This document shows positions 15,861 to 24,219 of a stretch of 64,000 nucleotides of DNA, in pieces; the first letter of the stretch is position 1, and the number at the start of each line of letters is the position of its first letter. Source of the stretch: Burkholderia sp. FERM BP-3421 (GTDB taxonomy: Bacteria > Pseudomonadota > Gammaproteobacteria > Burkholderiales > Burkholderiaceae); the NCBI RefSeq assembly GCF_028657905.1, contig NZ_CP117782.1, positions 1,054,001 to 1,118,000 of the forward strand. The letters are read 5' to 3'. Position numbers and translations under genes: made by a program. Below the pieces are notes generated by a model. It had not been told where the DNA came from, did not search any database, and worked only from the letters and a program-made list of their open reading frames with translations.

Positions 15861-18046
15861 CCGCCGAGCGCACGCACGCCGCCCACGCTCCGCGGCCGTA
15901 TCGTCCGGCCACCCTCGAACCTCACTTTCAACAGGCATGGCAGGACGCGCGGGTGTTCGACACCGAAGCGCGACCCGGCCGGCCCAAATGGTTCATCATC
16001 GAACTGCCGCCGTTCGCGACGGGACAACTGCATATCGGCCACGCGCGGAACTACGTGCTGGCCGACGCCGACGCCCGGTTCCGCCGGATGCAGGGGTACG
16101 ACGTGATGTACACCACCGGCTTCGACACGTTCGGCCTGCCGACCGAGCTGGCGGCGCGCGACGCGGGTTGCACGCCCGAGGCGCTGGCGCGCCGGTGCAG
16201 CGAGGCGATGGCCGCGCAGTTCGTGCGCCTCGGGCTCGGCCACGACCGCCGGCGCATCACCCAGTATCACGTGCCGGCGTACTACCGCTGGATCCAGTGG
16301 GTGTTCGTGCGCTTGTTCGAGGCGGGCTACTGCTTCCGGCGCGACGCGCCGGCCGACTGGTGCCCGCAGTGCGAGGTCACGCTCGCGGCGAGCCTCGTCG
16401 ACGACGGCCGCTGCTGGCGCTGCAAGCAGCGCGTCGAGACGCGCGTGCGGCCGCAGTGGTTCGTGCGCGAGTCGGCGTTCGCCGACGAGATGCTGGACGG
16501 GCTGGAACGCCTTTCCGGTTGGCCGCAGGACGTGAAGAAGATGCATCGCGACTGGATCGGGCGGCGTCACGGCCTGCGGCTGCGCTTGCCGGTGTCGGGC
16601 CGGCCCGGCGCGATCGAACTCCAGCTGGACGACGAAGCCTGGCTCGCGCGGTTGCATTTCATCGTGGTGGGGCGCTTGCATCCGCTCGCGATCGCGGCGG
16701 GCGCGAGCGGGGATCTCCCCGATGACCGGCAGGCCGGCGCGCAGCCGCACGCCCCTTGGTTTGCTCAGGCGGCCGGCGCAGCCGGTGCGGTCGCGCTGCC
16801 CATCGTCGTCGAGGACGTCGCGCATGACGGCGCGCGGCCCGGCCGTCCGGACGCGCTCGACGCGGACCGCCTGCTGGCCGCGCAATACGGGCTCGACCCG
16901 CACGCGACCGGCGGGTGCGACCGCGCCGCGATGCTCGCCGCCGGGCAGGCGGAAGCCGTGGTCTGCTACCGGCTGCAGGACTGGAACGTGGCCCGCAACC
17001 GCTACTGGGGGCCGCCGGTTCCGATCGTGCACTGCGCGGCATGCGGCCCCGTCGCGGTGCCCGACGACGCGCTGCCGGTGGTGTTGCCCGACGACGTCGA
17101 CCTGCGGCAGCCGGGCAATCCGCTCGAACGCCATGCCGGCTTCCGCGAGGTCCGCTGCCCGCGCTGCGGCGAACCGGCGCGGCGCGACACGGAAACCCTC
17201 GAAGCCTATTCAAGCCCGTGGTGGTATCACTGGCTGTGCATGCGGCTCGGCGGCGACGATCCGTTCGACCGCGACGACGCGCGCACGTGGCTGCCGGTGG
17301 ATCTGATGATCGGCGGGGCCGATCAGGTGCGCACCTGTTTCTTCCATGTGCGGATGATCGCCCGCGCGCTGCGGCGCATGGGGATCGCCGACGTGGAGGA
17401 ACCGGTGAGCACGCTGCTTGCGCTCGGCATGGTCAGGCAGGACGGCAGCAAGATGAGCAAGAGCGCGGGCAATGCCGTGGATCTGCAGTCGATCATCGAG
17501 CGCTACGGCGCCGACGCGCTGCGCCTCGCGATCATCGGCGCGGCGGCGCCCGAGCGCGATGTCAACTGGTCCGACGCGCTCGTGCGCCGCCAGCACGCTT
17601 TTCTGGTCCGGCTCTGGGATTTCGTGCACCGGGTCGCCGACACGCCCGCTTGCCGGGACGGCGCACCGACGTCGCCCGGCTCCGCCGTCAAGCCGAGCCC
17701 GCTCGGCCAGCGGATGCTGGGCTGGCTGGCGACCGGCGAGTACCGGATGGCCGCGGACTTCCGGCGTCACGATTACCACCTCGCCCTGAAGAACTTCGCG
17801 TTCCTGTTCGAGCGCGTGCAGACCTTCGAGGCGGCGCTGTACAAGACCGAGCCGCCGCGCCCGGACGATCTCGCGATCCTCGCGGACGCGACGCGGCGGC
17901 TGGCGCTGTATCTCGCGCCGCTGGCGCCGCATATCACCGAGGCGCTATGGCAGGCGCTCGGCGGCGCGGGGCTGGCGGCCGGCGCCGCGTGGCCGGGAGA
18001 GCGCGCCGTCGAGGCGGCGGGGGCTGAACGGGAGGCGATCGCATGA
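15857..18046 (+). CDS. Leucyl-tRNA synthetase paralogue lacking editing motifs and C-terminal domain
   Basis: 729 residues, against about 860 for LeuRS. The class I catalytic core is intact: LPPFATGQLHIGHARNYVLAD with HIGH at 59-62, YTTGFDTFGLP, the zinc module C169/C172 and C186/C189 (WCPQC ... CWRC), PQWFVRESAFADEML, WNVARNRYWGPPVPIVHC, and KMSKS at 532-536. Two losses stand out. The CP1 editing domain no longer contains the threonine-rich TTRPDT motif or a normal AVPAHDERD motif. The protein also ends after APHITEALWQALGG, exactly where the LeuRS C-terminal tRNA-contacting domain (VQVNGKVR...) should begin. It overlaps both neighbours by 4 bp. It probably activates leucine or an analogue and charges the orphan tRNA at 24220. 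A resistance copy of LeuRS is less likely because of the missing domain. Confidence 0.9.
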   Translation: MTAERTHAAHAPRPYRPATLEPHFQQAWQDARVFDTEARPGRPKWFIIELPPFATGQLHIGHARNYVLADADARFRRMQGYDVMYTTGFDTFGLPTELAARDAGCTPEALARRCSEAMAAQFVRLGLGHDRRRITQYHVPAYYRWIQWVFVRLFEAGYCFRRDAPADWCPQCEVTLAASLVDDGRCWRCKQRVETRVRPQWFVRESAFADEMLDGLERLSGWPQDVKKMHRDWIGRRHGLRLRLPVSGRPGAIELQLDDEAWLARLHFIVVGRLHPLAIAAGASGDLPDDRQAGAQPHAPWFAQAAGAAGAVALPIVVEDVAHDGARPGRPDALDADRLLAAQYGLDPHATGGCDRAAMLAAGQAEAVVCYRLQDWNVARNRYWGPPVPIVHCAACGPVAVPDDALPVVLPDDVDLRQPGNPLERHAGFREVRCPRCGEPARRDTETLEAYSSPWWYHWLCMRLGGDDPFDRDDARTWLPVDLMIGGADQVRTCFFHVRMIARALRRMGIADVEEPVSTLLALGMVRQDGSKMSKSAGNAVDLQSIIERYGADALRLAIIGAAAPERDVNWSDALVRRQHAFLVRLWDFVHRVADTPACRDGAPTSPGSAVKPSPLGQRMLGWLATGEYRMAADFRRHDYHLALKNFAFLFERVQTFEAALYKTEPPRPDDLAILADATRRLALYLAPLAPHITEALWQALGGAGLAAGAAWPGERAVEAAGAEREAIA

Positions 18047-18954
18047 ATTTCACCGGTCCGATCTTCGAACTGCTCGACGCGGTCTTGCGGGATTCGCCGG
18101 AATATCGCGGATTCCGGGCGGGCGAACGCAGCCGCGCGGAGTTTTCCGCGTTCCTCGAACGGATCCGTCCGGACCTGATCGAGCAGGGCGTACCGGCGAA
18201 CGACGTGCATTTCGCGAAGCGCTTTCCCGCGTCGATCGATGCGGCGGTCGACACGGCGTTCGCCGAGCTGGCGTCGATGAGGCTCGTGCTGCCGGCGGAT
18301 TTCCGCCAGACCGGCGCGCGGGTGGCCGCCTATCTTCGCGGCGGTTTCGATCACCAGGGGCTCGGCACCTACATCTACCCCGAGGAAGGCCGGCTGCTGC
18401 TGGCGATCGCGCTCGCGTTCCGGCCGCGCAGGACGGTGTTCCTCGGCAGCTACTACGGCTACTGGGCGGCCTGGGCGCTGCCTGCAATCGTCGCGTGCGG
18501 CGGCGAGGCCGTGCTCGTCGACCCCGATCCGCGGGTGGCCGAGGTCGCCCGCGCGAGCCTCGCGCGGCTCTATCCGGAGGCGCGCGTCGACGTGGTCTGC
18601 GACACCGGCGAACACTACCTGTCGCGCGGCGGCGAGCCGTTCGATCTCGTCGTGCTGGATGCCGAGCTGCCGCGCGACCATCCGGACCCGACCCGGCGCG
18701 GCAAGGGGCTCTACGCGCACCTGCTGCGCGCGGCGTTGCCGCGGCTGGCCGCGCGCTCGCTGCTCGTGTGCCACAACATCCTGTTTCGCGATCACTCGGG
18801 CTGTCCGTTCTTCGACGACATGATCGCCCGCAACCGCGAAGAACTGGGCCCGTTCCTCGATCTCGTCGCCGACGAATACGACTGCTTCGTCGAATGCCCG
18901 ACCACCGAGGGCGTGGGCGTCGGGGTCCGCGCGGCAACGCCGGAGCGCGCGTGA
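18043..18954 (+). CDS. Class I SAM-dependent methyltransferase-fold protein
   Basis: 303 residues. A Rossmann SAM-binding segment TVFLGSYYGYWAAWALP begins near residue 131, followed by the acidic strand AVLVDPDPRVAEVARA and a third motif FDLVVLDAELP, the pattern of O-methyltransferase-like enzymes. The approximately 125-residue N-terminal part is unrecognised. The substrate is unknown; it may methylate the special amino acid, an intermediate, or the peptide. The gene overlaps the synthetase by 4 bp and the oxygenase by one base, so translation is coupled. The classification rests on the Rossmann motifs only. Confidence 0.7.
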   Translation: MNFTGPIFELLDAVLRDSPEYRGFRAGERSRAEFSAFLERIRPDLIEQGVPANDVHFAKRFPASIDAAVDTAFAELASMRLVLPADFRQTGARVAAYLRGGFDHQGLGTYIYPEEGRLLLAIALAFRPRRTVFLGSYYGYWAAWALPAIVACGGEAVLVDPDPRVAEVARASLARLYPEARVDVVCDTGEHYLSRGGEPFDLVVLDAELPRDHPDPTRRGKGLYAHLLRAALPRLAARSLLVCHNILFRDHSGCPFFDDMIARNREELGPFLDLVADEYDCFVECPTTEGVGVGVRAATPERA

Positions 18955-19862
18955 TGACGCACGCCTATTGTTCGCCGTTCCAGGACTGGCATCGGGCCGC
19001 CTCGGTGCGCACGCTGCCCGCCGACTTCTGGCTGACCGACGCGTCCGGCATGTGGATGGCGGAGCGGCAGGGCGGCATCCTGTCTCATCCCGCGCTGCGC
19101 GACGCGCCGCGCGAGCGGATCGCCGCCGGCCTGCTGATCGCGCATCTGAGCTTCACCGTCGCGCTCGAGAACACACTGATCGCGACGGTGGCGCGCGACA
19201 TTGCGGCGCGCGCGCTCGATGCACGCTACGACGACCGCGTGGTGGCCGACGCGCTGCGCGTGCAGTGCGACGAGGCGTTTCACGCGCTGCTCGCGCAGGA
19301 GCTGATGACGCAGGTGACGGCGGCGACGGAAGCGGCGCGCCCCCGGCGCGGCCACGGCTTCCTGCTGCACGTCGAACGGCAGGTCGCGGCGCTGCCCGGC
19401 GTGAATGCGTCGCTGGTGCGGTTCTGCGCGGCGGTGGTCGCCGAGACGCTGATCACCCACACGCTGCGCGACGACTGGCGCGACGATGCGCTGCGGCTCG
19501 ACGTGCAGACGTTCCTGCACCAGCATTACCTGGACGAGGCCCGGCACAGCGCGTATTTCTCGCGCTTGCTGAAAATCGTGTGGCCGCAGTGGCCGGCCGA
19601 CGTGCACGCGGCGCTGCGGCCTCTGTGGCCGGGGCTGATCGACGCGTTCCTGTTCGCCGACGCGGGCATCGCGCGCGACGTCCTGGCGGATGCCGGCGTG
19701 GCCGCGCGCGAGATCGAGCGCGTGATGTCGGCGTGCGCGAGCCCCGACGCGATCCGCGACCGTCGTGCGCAATCGACCCGGCAAACGCTGCATGCGCTGC
19801 GCCGGGCCGGCGCGCTGGAGGCGGCCGAAGTCGCGCACGCCGCCGACGCGGAGGACGCATGA
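18954..19862 (+). CDS. AurF/CmlI-type diiron N-oxygenase
   Basis: 302 residues. All seven metal ligands of the AurF family can be placed with the right spacing: E72, E107, H110 (DEAFH), E164, H191, E195 and H198 (DEARH). The E72-E107 gap of 35 and the H-x3-E-x2-H cluster copy those of AurF. Relatives oxidise amines to hydroxylamine, nitroso or nitro groups (AurF, CmlI, and HamC of the fragin pathway). Here it should N-oxygenate or hydroxylate an amino-acid-like substrate. It overlaps its upstream neighbour by one base and the ATP-grasp gene by 4 bp. Confidence 0.8.
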   Translation: MTHAYCSPFQDWHRAASVRTLPADFWLTDASGMWMAERQGGILSHPALRDAPRERIAAGLLIAHLSFTVALENTLIATVARDIAARALDARYDDRVVADALRVQCDEAFHALLAQELMTQVTAATEAARPRRGHGFLLHVERQVAALPGVNASLVRFCAAVVAETLITHTLRDDWRDDALRLDVQTFLHQHYLDEARHSAYFSRLLKIVWPQWPADVHAALRPLWPGLIDAFLFADAGIARDVLADAGVAAREIERVMSACASPDAIRDRRAQSTRQTLHALRRAGALEAAEVAHAADAEDA

Positions 19863-21469
19863 ATCCTGTCGACGTCGACGCATTGCCTTTCTTCGCGTTC
19901 GGTCGCGGCGATCGGCGGCTCGCGTTCATCGGCGGCGGCCTGATCCTCGACAGCGGCGAAGCGGAAAACACGTTCGTGTTCCGTTGCCAGGACCGCTTTC
20001 TCGTCTATACCAGCCTGCTCGGCCTGCCGAGCGTGATCCTCGTGTTCGACGACGCGCATGGCCGCCGATACGACCGCCTGCTGACGGCGCTGGACGCGCG
20101 GCTGCGGCACCTCGCCGAGGCGCAAGGGCTGCCCGCGCCGCGCATTCCGGCGCCGCTCTATGTGCGATGCGACCTGTCGACGCTCGCGCTGTCCGCCACC
20201 GAATCGTTCGACCGCGCGGCGCGCGCGCTGGCCGCGGACGGCGCCAGCATCGGCTTCGTCATGAACCAGGTGTCGCCGACCGCCGCGCGGATGCTGCGCG
20301 AACTGACGGACCTGCTGCGCGAACGGAACGTCCGCGTCGTATTCGACGACGCGGACTGCGAACGCGTGGCCTCGCTCGCGCAGACGTGGCACAACAAGGC
20401 GCGCTTCATGGCGTTCCAGCGCGAGGCGGCAATCGACGGCGGGCCGCCGCAGGTGCGGGGCATGGTGCTGGCGCCGGACGCGTTCGTCGCGCTGCGCGAC
20501 TGGACGACGCTCGCGCAGCGCTTCGCCGACGCCTGCGGGCTCGCGGCGCCGCCCGACGCGCTGTTCCTGAAATCGTCGCAGGACTCCAGCGGCAATGTGT
20601 CGGCGATCCTGTCCGCGGCGACGTTCGCCGACCGCGCGCCGGCGTTCGCCGCCGAAGTCCGGCGCTGGCTGCTCGCCGAGGGCTTCGGCGAGCCGGCGTT
20701 CGTGCGCGAGTTGCGCGCGGAATGCGCGCTGCCGCCGGCGTGGGAAGGCGCGACGCCCGACGATGCGACGCTGCGCGCGCTGCGGCAGGCGCAGGCCGCA
20801 CGCCGCGCGCGCTTGCCGCTGATCGTGCAGCTCGTCGTGCGGCCGCCCGTCGAGGCGGGCAGCCCGGCGAGCGTCGGCGTGACCCTGTTCGTCGACGAGG
20901 CGGGCGGCCATCGCGTCGTCGACGCCGGCGCGCAGTGGTATCGCGATGCGCAGCGCCGCCAGTTTCTGGGGCTGCACCTCGACGATGCCTGGTCGGACGA
21001 TCGTCGCGTGCGCGCGCTCAGTGAACAGTGCGGCACCCTCGCGGGCGCGCTGGCCGCCCGGGGGTATCGCGGGCCGGTGAATTTCGATGCGTGTCTCGGA
21101 CAGGATGGACGCTACTGGTTCGTCGGCGACTGCAATCCGCGCCTGACCGCCGCCTACGTGCCGCTGGCCGTGCGCGCGTGGCTGCGCGCGTCCGGCGTCG
21201 CCGTGCGCAGCATCAGCAGTTTCGGCTACCGGGGGGAGTTCGTCATCGACCACCTCGGTCCGTGCCTCGACGCGTGGTCGGAGGCGGGCCTGCTCGTCGG
21301 CGGCGAGCGGCGGCGGGGTCTGCTGATCCTGCCCAACCTCGCGCGCCGCAACGGCCACGATGCGCTCGCGATCAATCTCGACGGCGCGCAGGCGGCCGAC
21401 AGCCTGATGCGCATGCGGCGGCTCGTCCCGCAGGCGGTGCCCGCGCATCTCGAGTCGATCCATGACTGA
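19859..21469 (+). CDS. ATP-grasp carboxylate-amine ligase
   Basis: 536 residues. The C-terminal half carries ATP-grasp signatures: an LIVQLVV strand, PVNFDACLGQDGRYWFVGDCNPRLT with the Mg2+-binding NPR at 426-428, and preceding lysine/glutamate-rich segments (FLKSSQDSSGN as the glycine-rich-loop region). Such enzymes form an acyl-phosphate and join it to an amine. In this operon it could attach a gamma-glutamyl group that the GGCT-like enzyme later removes, as in the BtrJ/BtrG logic of butirosin, or build an amide in the product. It overlaps the dioxygenase gene by 8 bp. The partner substrates are not predictable. Confidence 0.75.
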   Translation: MNPVDVDALPFFAFGRGDRRLAFIGGGLILDSGEAENTFVFRCQDRFLVYTSLLGLPSVILVFDDAHGRRYDRLLTALDARLRHLAEAQGLPAPRIPAPLYVRCDLSTLALSATESFDRAARALAADGASIGFVMNQVSPTAARMLRELTDLLRERNVRVVFDDADCERVASLAQTWHNKARFMAFQREAAIDGGPPQVRGMVLAPDAFVALRDWTTLAQRFADACGLAAPPDALFLKSSQDSSGNVSAILSAATFADRAPAFAAEVRRWLLAEGFGEPAFVRELRAECALPPAWEGATPDDATLRALRQAQAARRARLPLIVQLVVRPPVEAGSPASVGVTLFVDEAGGHRVVDAGAQWYRDAQRRQFLGLHLDDAWSDDRRVRALSEQCGTLAGALAARGYRGPVNFDACLGQDGRYWFVGDCNPRLTAAYVPLAVRAWLRASGVAVRSISSFGYRGEFVIDHLGPCLDAWSEAGLLVGGERRRGLLILPNLARRNGHDALAINLDGAQAADSLMRMRRLVPQAVPAHLESIHD

Positions 21470-22358
21470 CCGCTCGCCGCTCCGCATCGGCCCGCTGGCC
21501 GCGACGCTCGGCGCCGAGGTCGAAGGCCTGGACGCGCGCATCGCCCCGCGACCGGCGACGATGCGGGAGATCCGCGCCGCGTGGTTGCGCTTCGGCGTGC
21601 TGGTGTTTCGCGAGCAGACGCTCGATCCGGCGCAGCTGGTCGCGTTTACGCGCTGCTTCGGCGAGCCCGTCGTCTATACGCGCAGCGAGAATGCGTGCGC
21701 GGCGCAGCCGGAAGTGCTGCTGCTGTCGAACGAGATCGTCGGCGGCAAGCCGCTCGGCGCGGCGATCAGCGGCCGCTACTGGCATACCGACGGCCATTTC
21801 CTCACATGTCCGCCCGCGGGCACGCTGCTGTACGGCAAGGCGGTGCCGGACGCGGGCGGCGACACCTGTTTCATCAGCATGACGGCCGTCTATCGCGCGC
21901 TGCCCGCGCGGCTGCGCGCGGAAATCGACGGCCGCAGGTTCGTGATGGACCGCGTGCAGACGCTGCCTTTCCATTATCCGCAGCGGCCCGTCCCGCCGGC
22001 CGGGCAGAAGGCGCTGTGGCCGGACGTCCTGCAGCCGCTGGTGAGGACGCATCCGGAGACGGGCGTCAATGCGCTGTATATCGGCGGCGTCGTGCCGTGG
22101 CGGATCGTTGGCATGGAGGCGAGCCGCAGCGATGCGCTGATGTCGCAACTGCATGCGATCGCGTTCGACGAGCCGCGCTTCGGTTATCGGCACCGCTGGC
22201 GCGCGGGTGATCTGCTGATCTGGGACAACCGCTGCCTCGCGCATCGCGCGACCGACTACGACATGGCGCGTCATCTGCGCACGATGTACCGGACCACGAT
22301 CGTCGGGGAGCGGCCGTTTTACGCGCCCGGAGCGGCCGAGGCCGCCATGGCCTCGTAG
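21462..22358 (+). CDS. TauD/TfdA-type Fe(II)/2-oxoglutarate dioxygenase
   Basis: 298 residues. Iron ligands: H108 and D110 in YWHTDGHF and the distal H261 in NRCLAHRATDYD; the 2-oxoglutarate arginine is R273 or R277 in HLRTMYRTTI. The N-terminal GAEVEGLDAR segment is typical of the family. It should hydroxylate, desaturate or otherwise oxidise a small molecule, plausibly an amino acid of the pathway. The start overlaps the ATP-grasp gene by 8 bp. The 3' end overlaps the convergent methyltransferase gene by about 40 bp. None of its 24 proline codons is CCA. Confidence 0.88.
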   Translation: MTDRSPLRIGPLAATLGAEVEGLDARIAPRPATMREIRAAWLRFGVLVFREQTLDPAQLVAFTRCFGEPVVYTRSENACAAQPEVLLLSNEIVGGKPLGAAISGRYWHTDGHFLTCPPAGTLLYGKAVPDAGGDTCFISMTAVYRALPARLRAEIDGRRFVMDRVQTLPFHYPQRPVPPAGQKALWPDVLQPLVRTHPETGVNALYIGGVVPWRIVGMEASRSDALMSQLHAIAFDEPRFGYRHRWRAGDLLIWDNRCLAHRATDYDMARHLRTMYRTTIVGERPFYAPGAAEAAMAS

Positions 22359-23005
22359 ACCGCGATCGGATATTCGAACCGATACTCGCGACGCGCGCGC
22401 AGCCAGCCGTAGTCGCCTTCAATGTGCCGGAAGTGGGCGGGATTGTTGAAGACGATGGTCAGTCGCCGGGGATGTTGATGGAGGGATCGCTCGATGTCGG
22501 CAAACACAGTGCGGAGGATGTCGCCATGAAACGGGTTGTAGAAATACAGCACCGTGGCCGTCTCGGGCAAGCGGAACGCGCGTGCGTCGCCGTGCTGCAG
22601 GCGGATGCGCTGCCGCTCGGCGTCGGGCAGCGCGCGGCCGACGTTGGCGAGCGCGGTGTGATGGAGCCGGTCCGACGCCTCGACGCCGATCAGTTCGCGG
22701 AACGGGAAGCGCGACGCGAGCACGATCGCGCGGCCCATGCCGGACCCGTAGTCGACGAACACGTCCTGCCGCGTGACCGCGAGGTCGCGCAGCACGCGAT
22801 TGAACGCGCGGATCGACGACGGGTAGTAATCGTGACAGCCGTGCCATTCGTCGACGAGCGATTCGATCGGCACGAGGCCGCGGGTGCGGATGCGCAAGCG
22901 CCGTTCGAGCGCGGCGTCGACCAGCCGGTCGAACACGACCCGCAGCGCGAGCCCGGGGCCGCCCCGGCGCCATGCGTTCAACAGCCGGTTTGCGGACGCA
23001 GCCAT
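22319..23005 (-). CDS. SAM-dependent methyltransferase
   Basis: 228 residues from the ATG at 23005. Motif I is VFVDYGSGMGRAIVLAS, motif post-I is LIGVEASDRLHHTA, and YFYNPFHGD occupies the motif IV position; this is a class I methyltransferase of the small YP-F-N-P type found in many bacteria. It is encoded opposite to the rest of the cluster, overlapping the dioxygenase 3' end by 40 bp and lying 35 bp from the divergent PLP-enzyme gene. An in-frame ATG at 23047 would overlap that gene, so 23005 is preferred. The substrate is unknown. No CCA proline codon is present. Confidence 0.75.
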   Translation of the reverse strand: MAASANRLLNAWRRGGPGLALRVVFDRLVDAALERRLRIRTRGLVPIESLVDEWHGCHDYYPSSIRAFNRVLRDLAVTRQDVFVDYGSGMGRAIVLASRFPFRELIGVEASDRLHHTALANVGRALPDAERQRIRLQHGDARAFRLPETATVLYFYNPFHGDILRTVFADIERSLHQHPRRLTIVFNNPAHFRHIEGDYGWLRARREYRFEYPIAVYEAMAASAAPGA

Positions 23006-23040
23006 GTTTTCGCGATGTTCATTGAATGCGGGATCGGACC

Positions 23041-24198
23041 ATGACACAGCGATTGAAGGCGTATTTCCTGCTCGACCCGGACGTGACCTATCTCAATCAC
23101 GGGGCGTATGGCGCGACGCCGCGGCCGGTATTCGAGCGACATGTGCAGTGGCAGTACGAACTCGAACGCGAGCCGGTCGACTTCCTGTCGCGCCGCTTCA
23201 CCGAGCGAATGGCGCATGCGCGCGCCGTGCTGGCCGACTACGTGGACACCGAACGCGACAACCTAGTATATGTCAGCAACGGCACCACGGGCGTCAACAT
23301 CATCGCGCGCAGCATCCCGCTCGGCCCCGGCGACGAACTGCTCACGACCAATCACGAACACGGCGGGATCGACCGGCTGTGGCGCTGCATGGCGCAGAAG
23401 CGCGGCTTCGACATCGTGCGGCACCAGGTGCCGCTGCCGGTGAGCACGCATGCGCAGTTCGTCGACGATTTCTGGGCGGCCGTGACGCCGCGAACGCGCG
23501 TGATCCTGATCAGCCAGCTGACGTCGCCGACCGCGCTGGTGTTTCCGGTCGCCGAGATTTGCGCGCGCGCGCGCGCGCGGGGCATTCTCACCGTCGTCGA
23601 CGGCTCGCATGTGCCGGGGCAGCTGCCGCTGTCGCTGCGCGCGATGGATCCGGACTTCTTCGTCGGCATCCTGCACAAATGGGTGTGCGCGCCGAAGGGC
23701 AGCGCGTTCCTGTATGCGCGCCCCGACGTCCAGTTGCTGATCGATCCGCTCGTCGTCAGCTGGGGATGGGAGCCGAAGAACCCGGGGCCGTCGAAGTTCG
23801 TCGAGTATCACGAATGGCAGGGCAGCCGCGACATCTCGCCGTTCCTCAGCGTGCCGAGCGCGCTTGCCTTCCAGGCGGAACACGACTGGGACAGCGTGCG
23901 CAAGCGCTGCATCGCGCTCGCGAGCGATGCGCAGAAGGAGGTCGCGGCCCTGACGCGGCAGCCGCTCTATCATCCGCCGGGCGCGCCCGAGTGGCACGGC
24001 CAGATGGTCTGCGTGCCGCTGCCGCCCGAGACCGACGACGTATGGCTGATGAACGCGTTGCGCCACGAACACCAGATCGACGTGTCGGTGGATCGCTTCG
24101 AGGGCCGGCCGCGCGTGCGGATCTCGGTACAGGGCTACAACGGCCCGGAGGATGTCGACCGGTTGATCAACAGCCTGAAGCAGTTGCTCCGGCTGTGA
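23041..24198 (+). CDS. Class V aminotransferase-fold PLP enzyme (isopenicillin-N-epimerase-like)
   Basis: 385 residues. Starts with the family motif TYLNHGAYGATPRPV; the phosphate-binding SNGTTGVN is at 79-86, D187 (VVDGSH) pairs with the pyridine nitrogen, and K213 in ILHKWVCAPKG is the PLP lysine. RVRISVQGYNGPEDVDRL closes the small domain. Relatives include isopenicillin N epimerase, cysteine desulfurases and hercynylcysteine-sulfoxide lyases, so it could epimerise or cleave an amino acid. The gene ends 21 bases before the tRNA-like gene on the same strand, so the two and the small ORF probably share a transcript. All 31 proline codons are CCG or CCC. Confidence 0.85.
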   Translation: MTQRLKAYFLLDPDVTYLNHGAYGATPRPVFERHVQWQYELEREPVDFLSRRFTERMAHARAVLADYVDTERDNLVYVSNGTTGVNIIARSIPLGPGDELLTTNHEHGGIDRLWRCMAQKRGFDIVRHQVPLPVSTHAQFVDDFWAAVTPRTRVILISQLTSPTALVFPVAEICARARARGILTVVDGSHVPGQLPLSLRAMDPDFFVGILHKWVCAPKGSAFLYARPDVQLLIDPLVVSWGWEPKNPGPSKFVEYHEWQGSRDISPFLSVPSALAFQAEHDWDSVRKRCIALASDAQKEVAALTRQPLYHPPGAPEWHGQMVCVPLPPETDDVWLMNALRHEHQIDVSVDRFEGRPRVRISVQGYNGPEDVDRLINSLKQLLRL

Positions 24199-24219
24199 GG
24201 AATAGGGGATTCAAGCATT

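Noticed and set aside
15857..18046. Resistance copy of LeuRS protecting against a LeuRS-targeting product
   Set aside because: A resistance enzyme must charge cellular tRNA-Leu, but the C-terminal tRNA-binding domain and editing motifs are missing.
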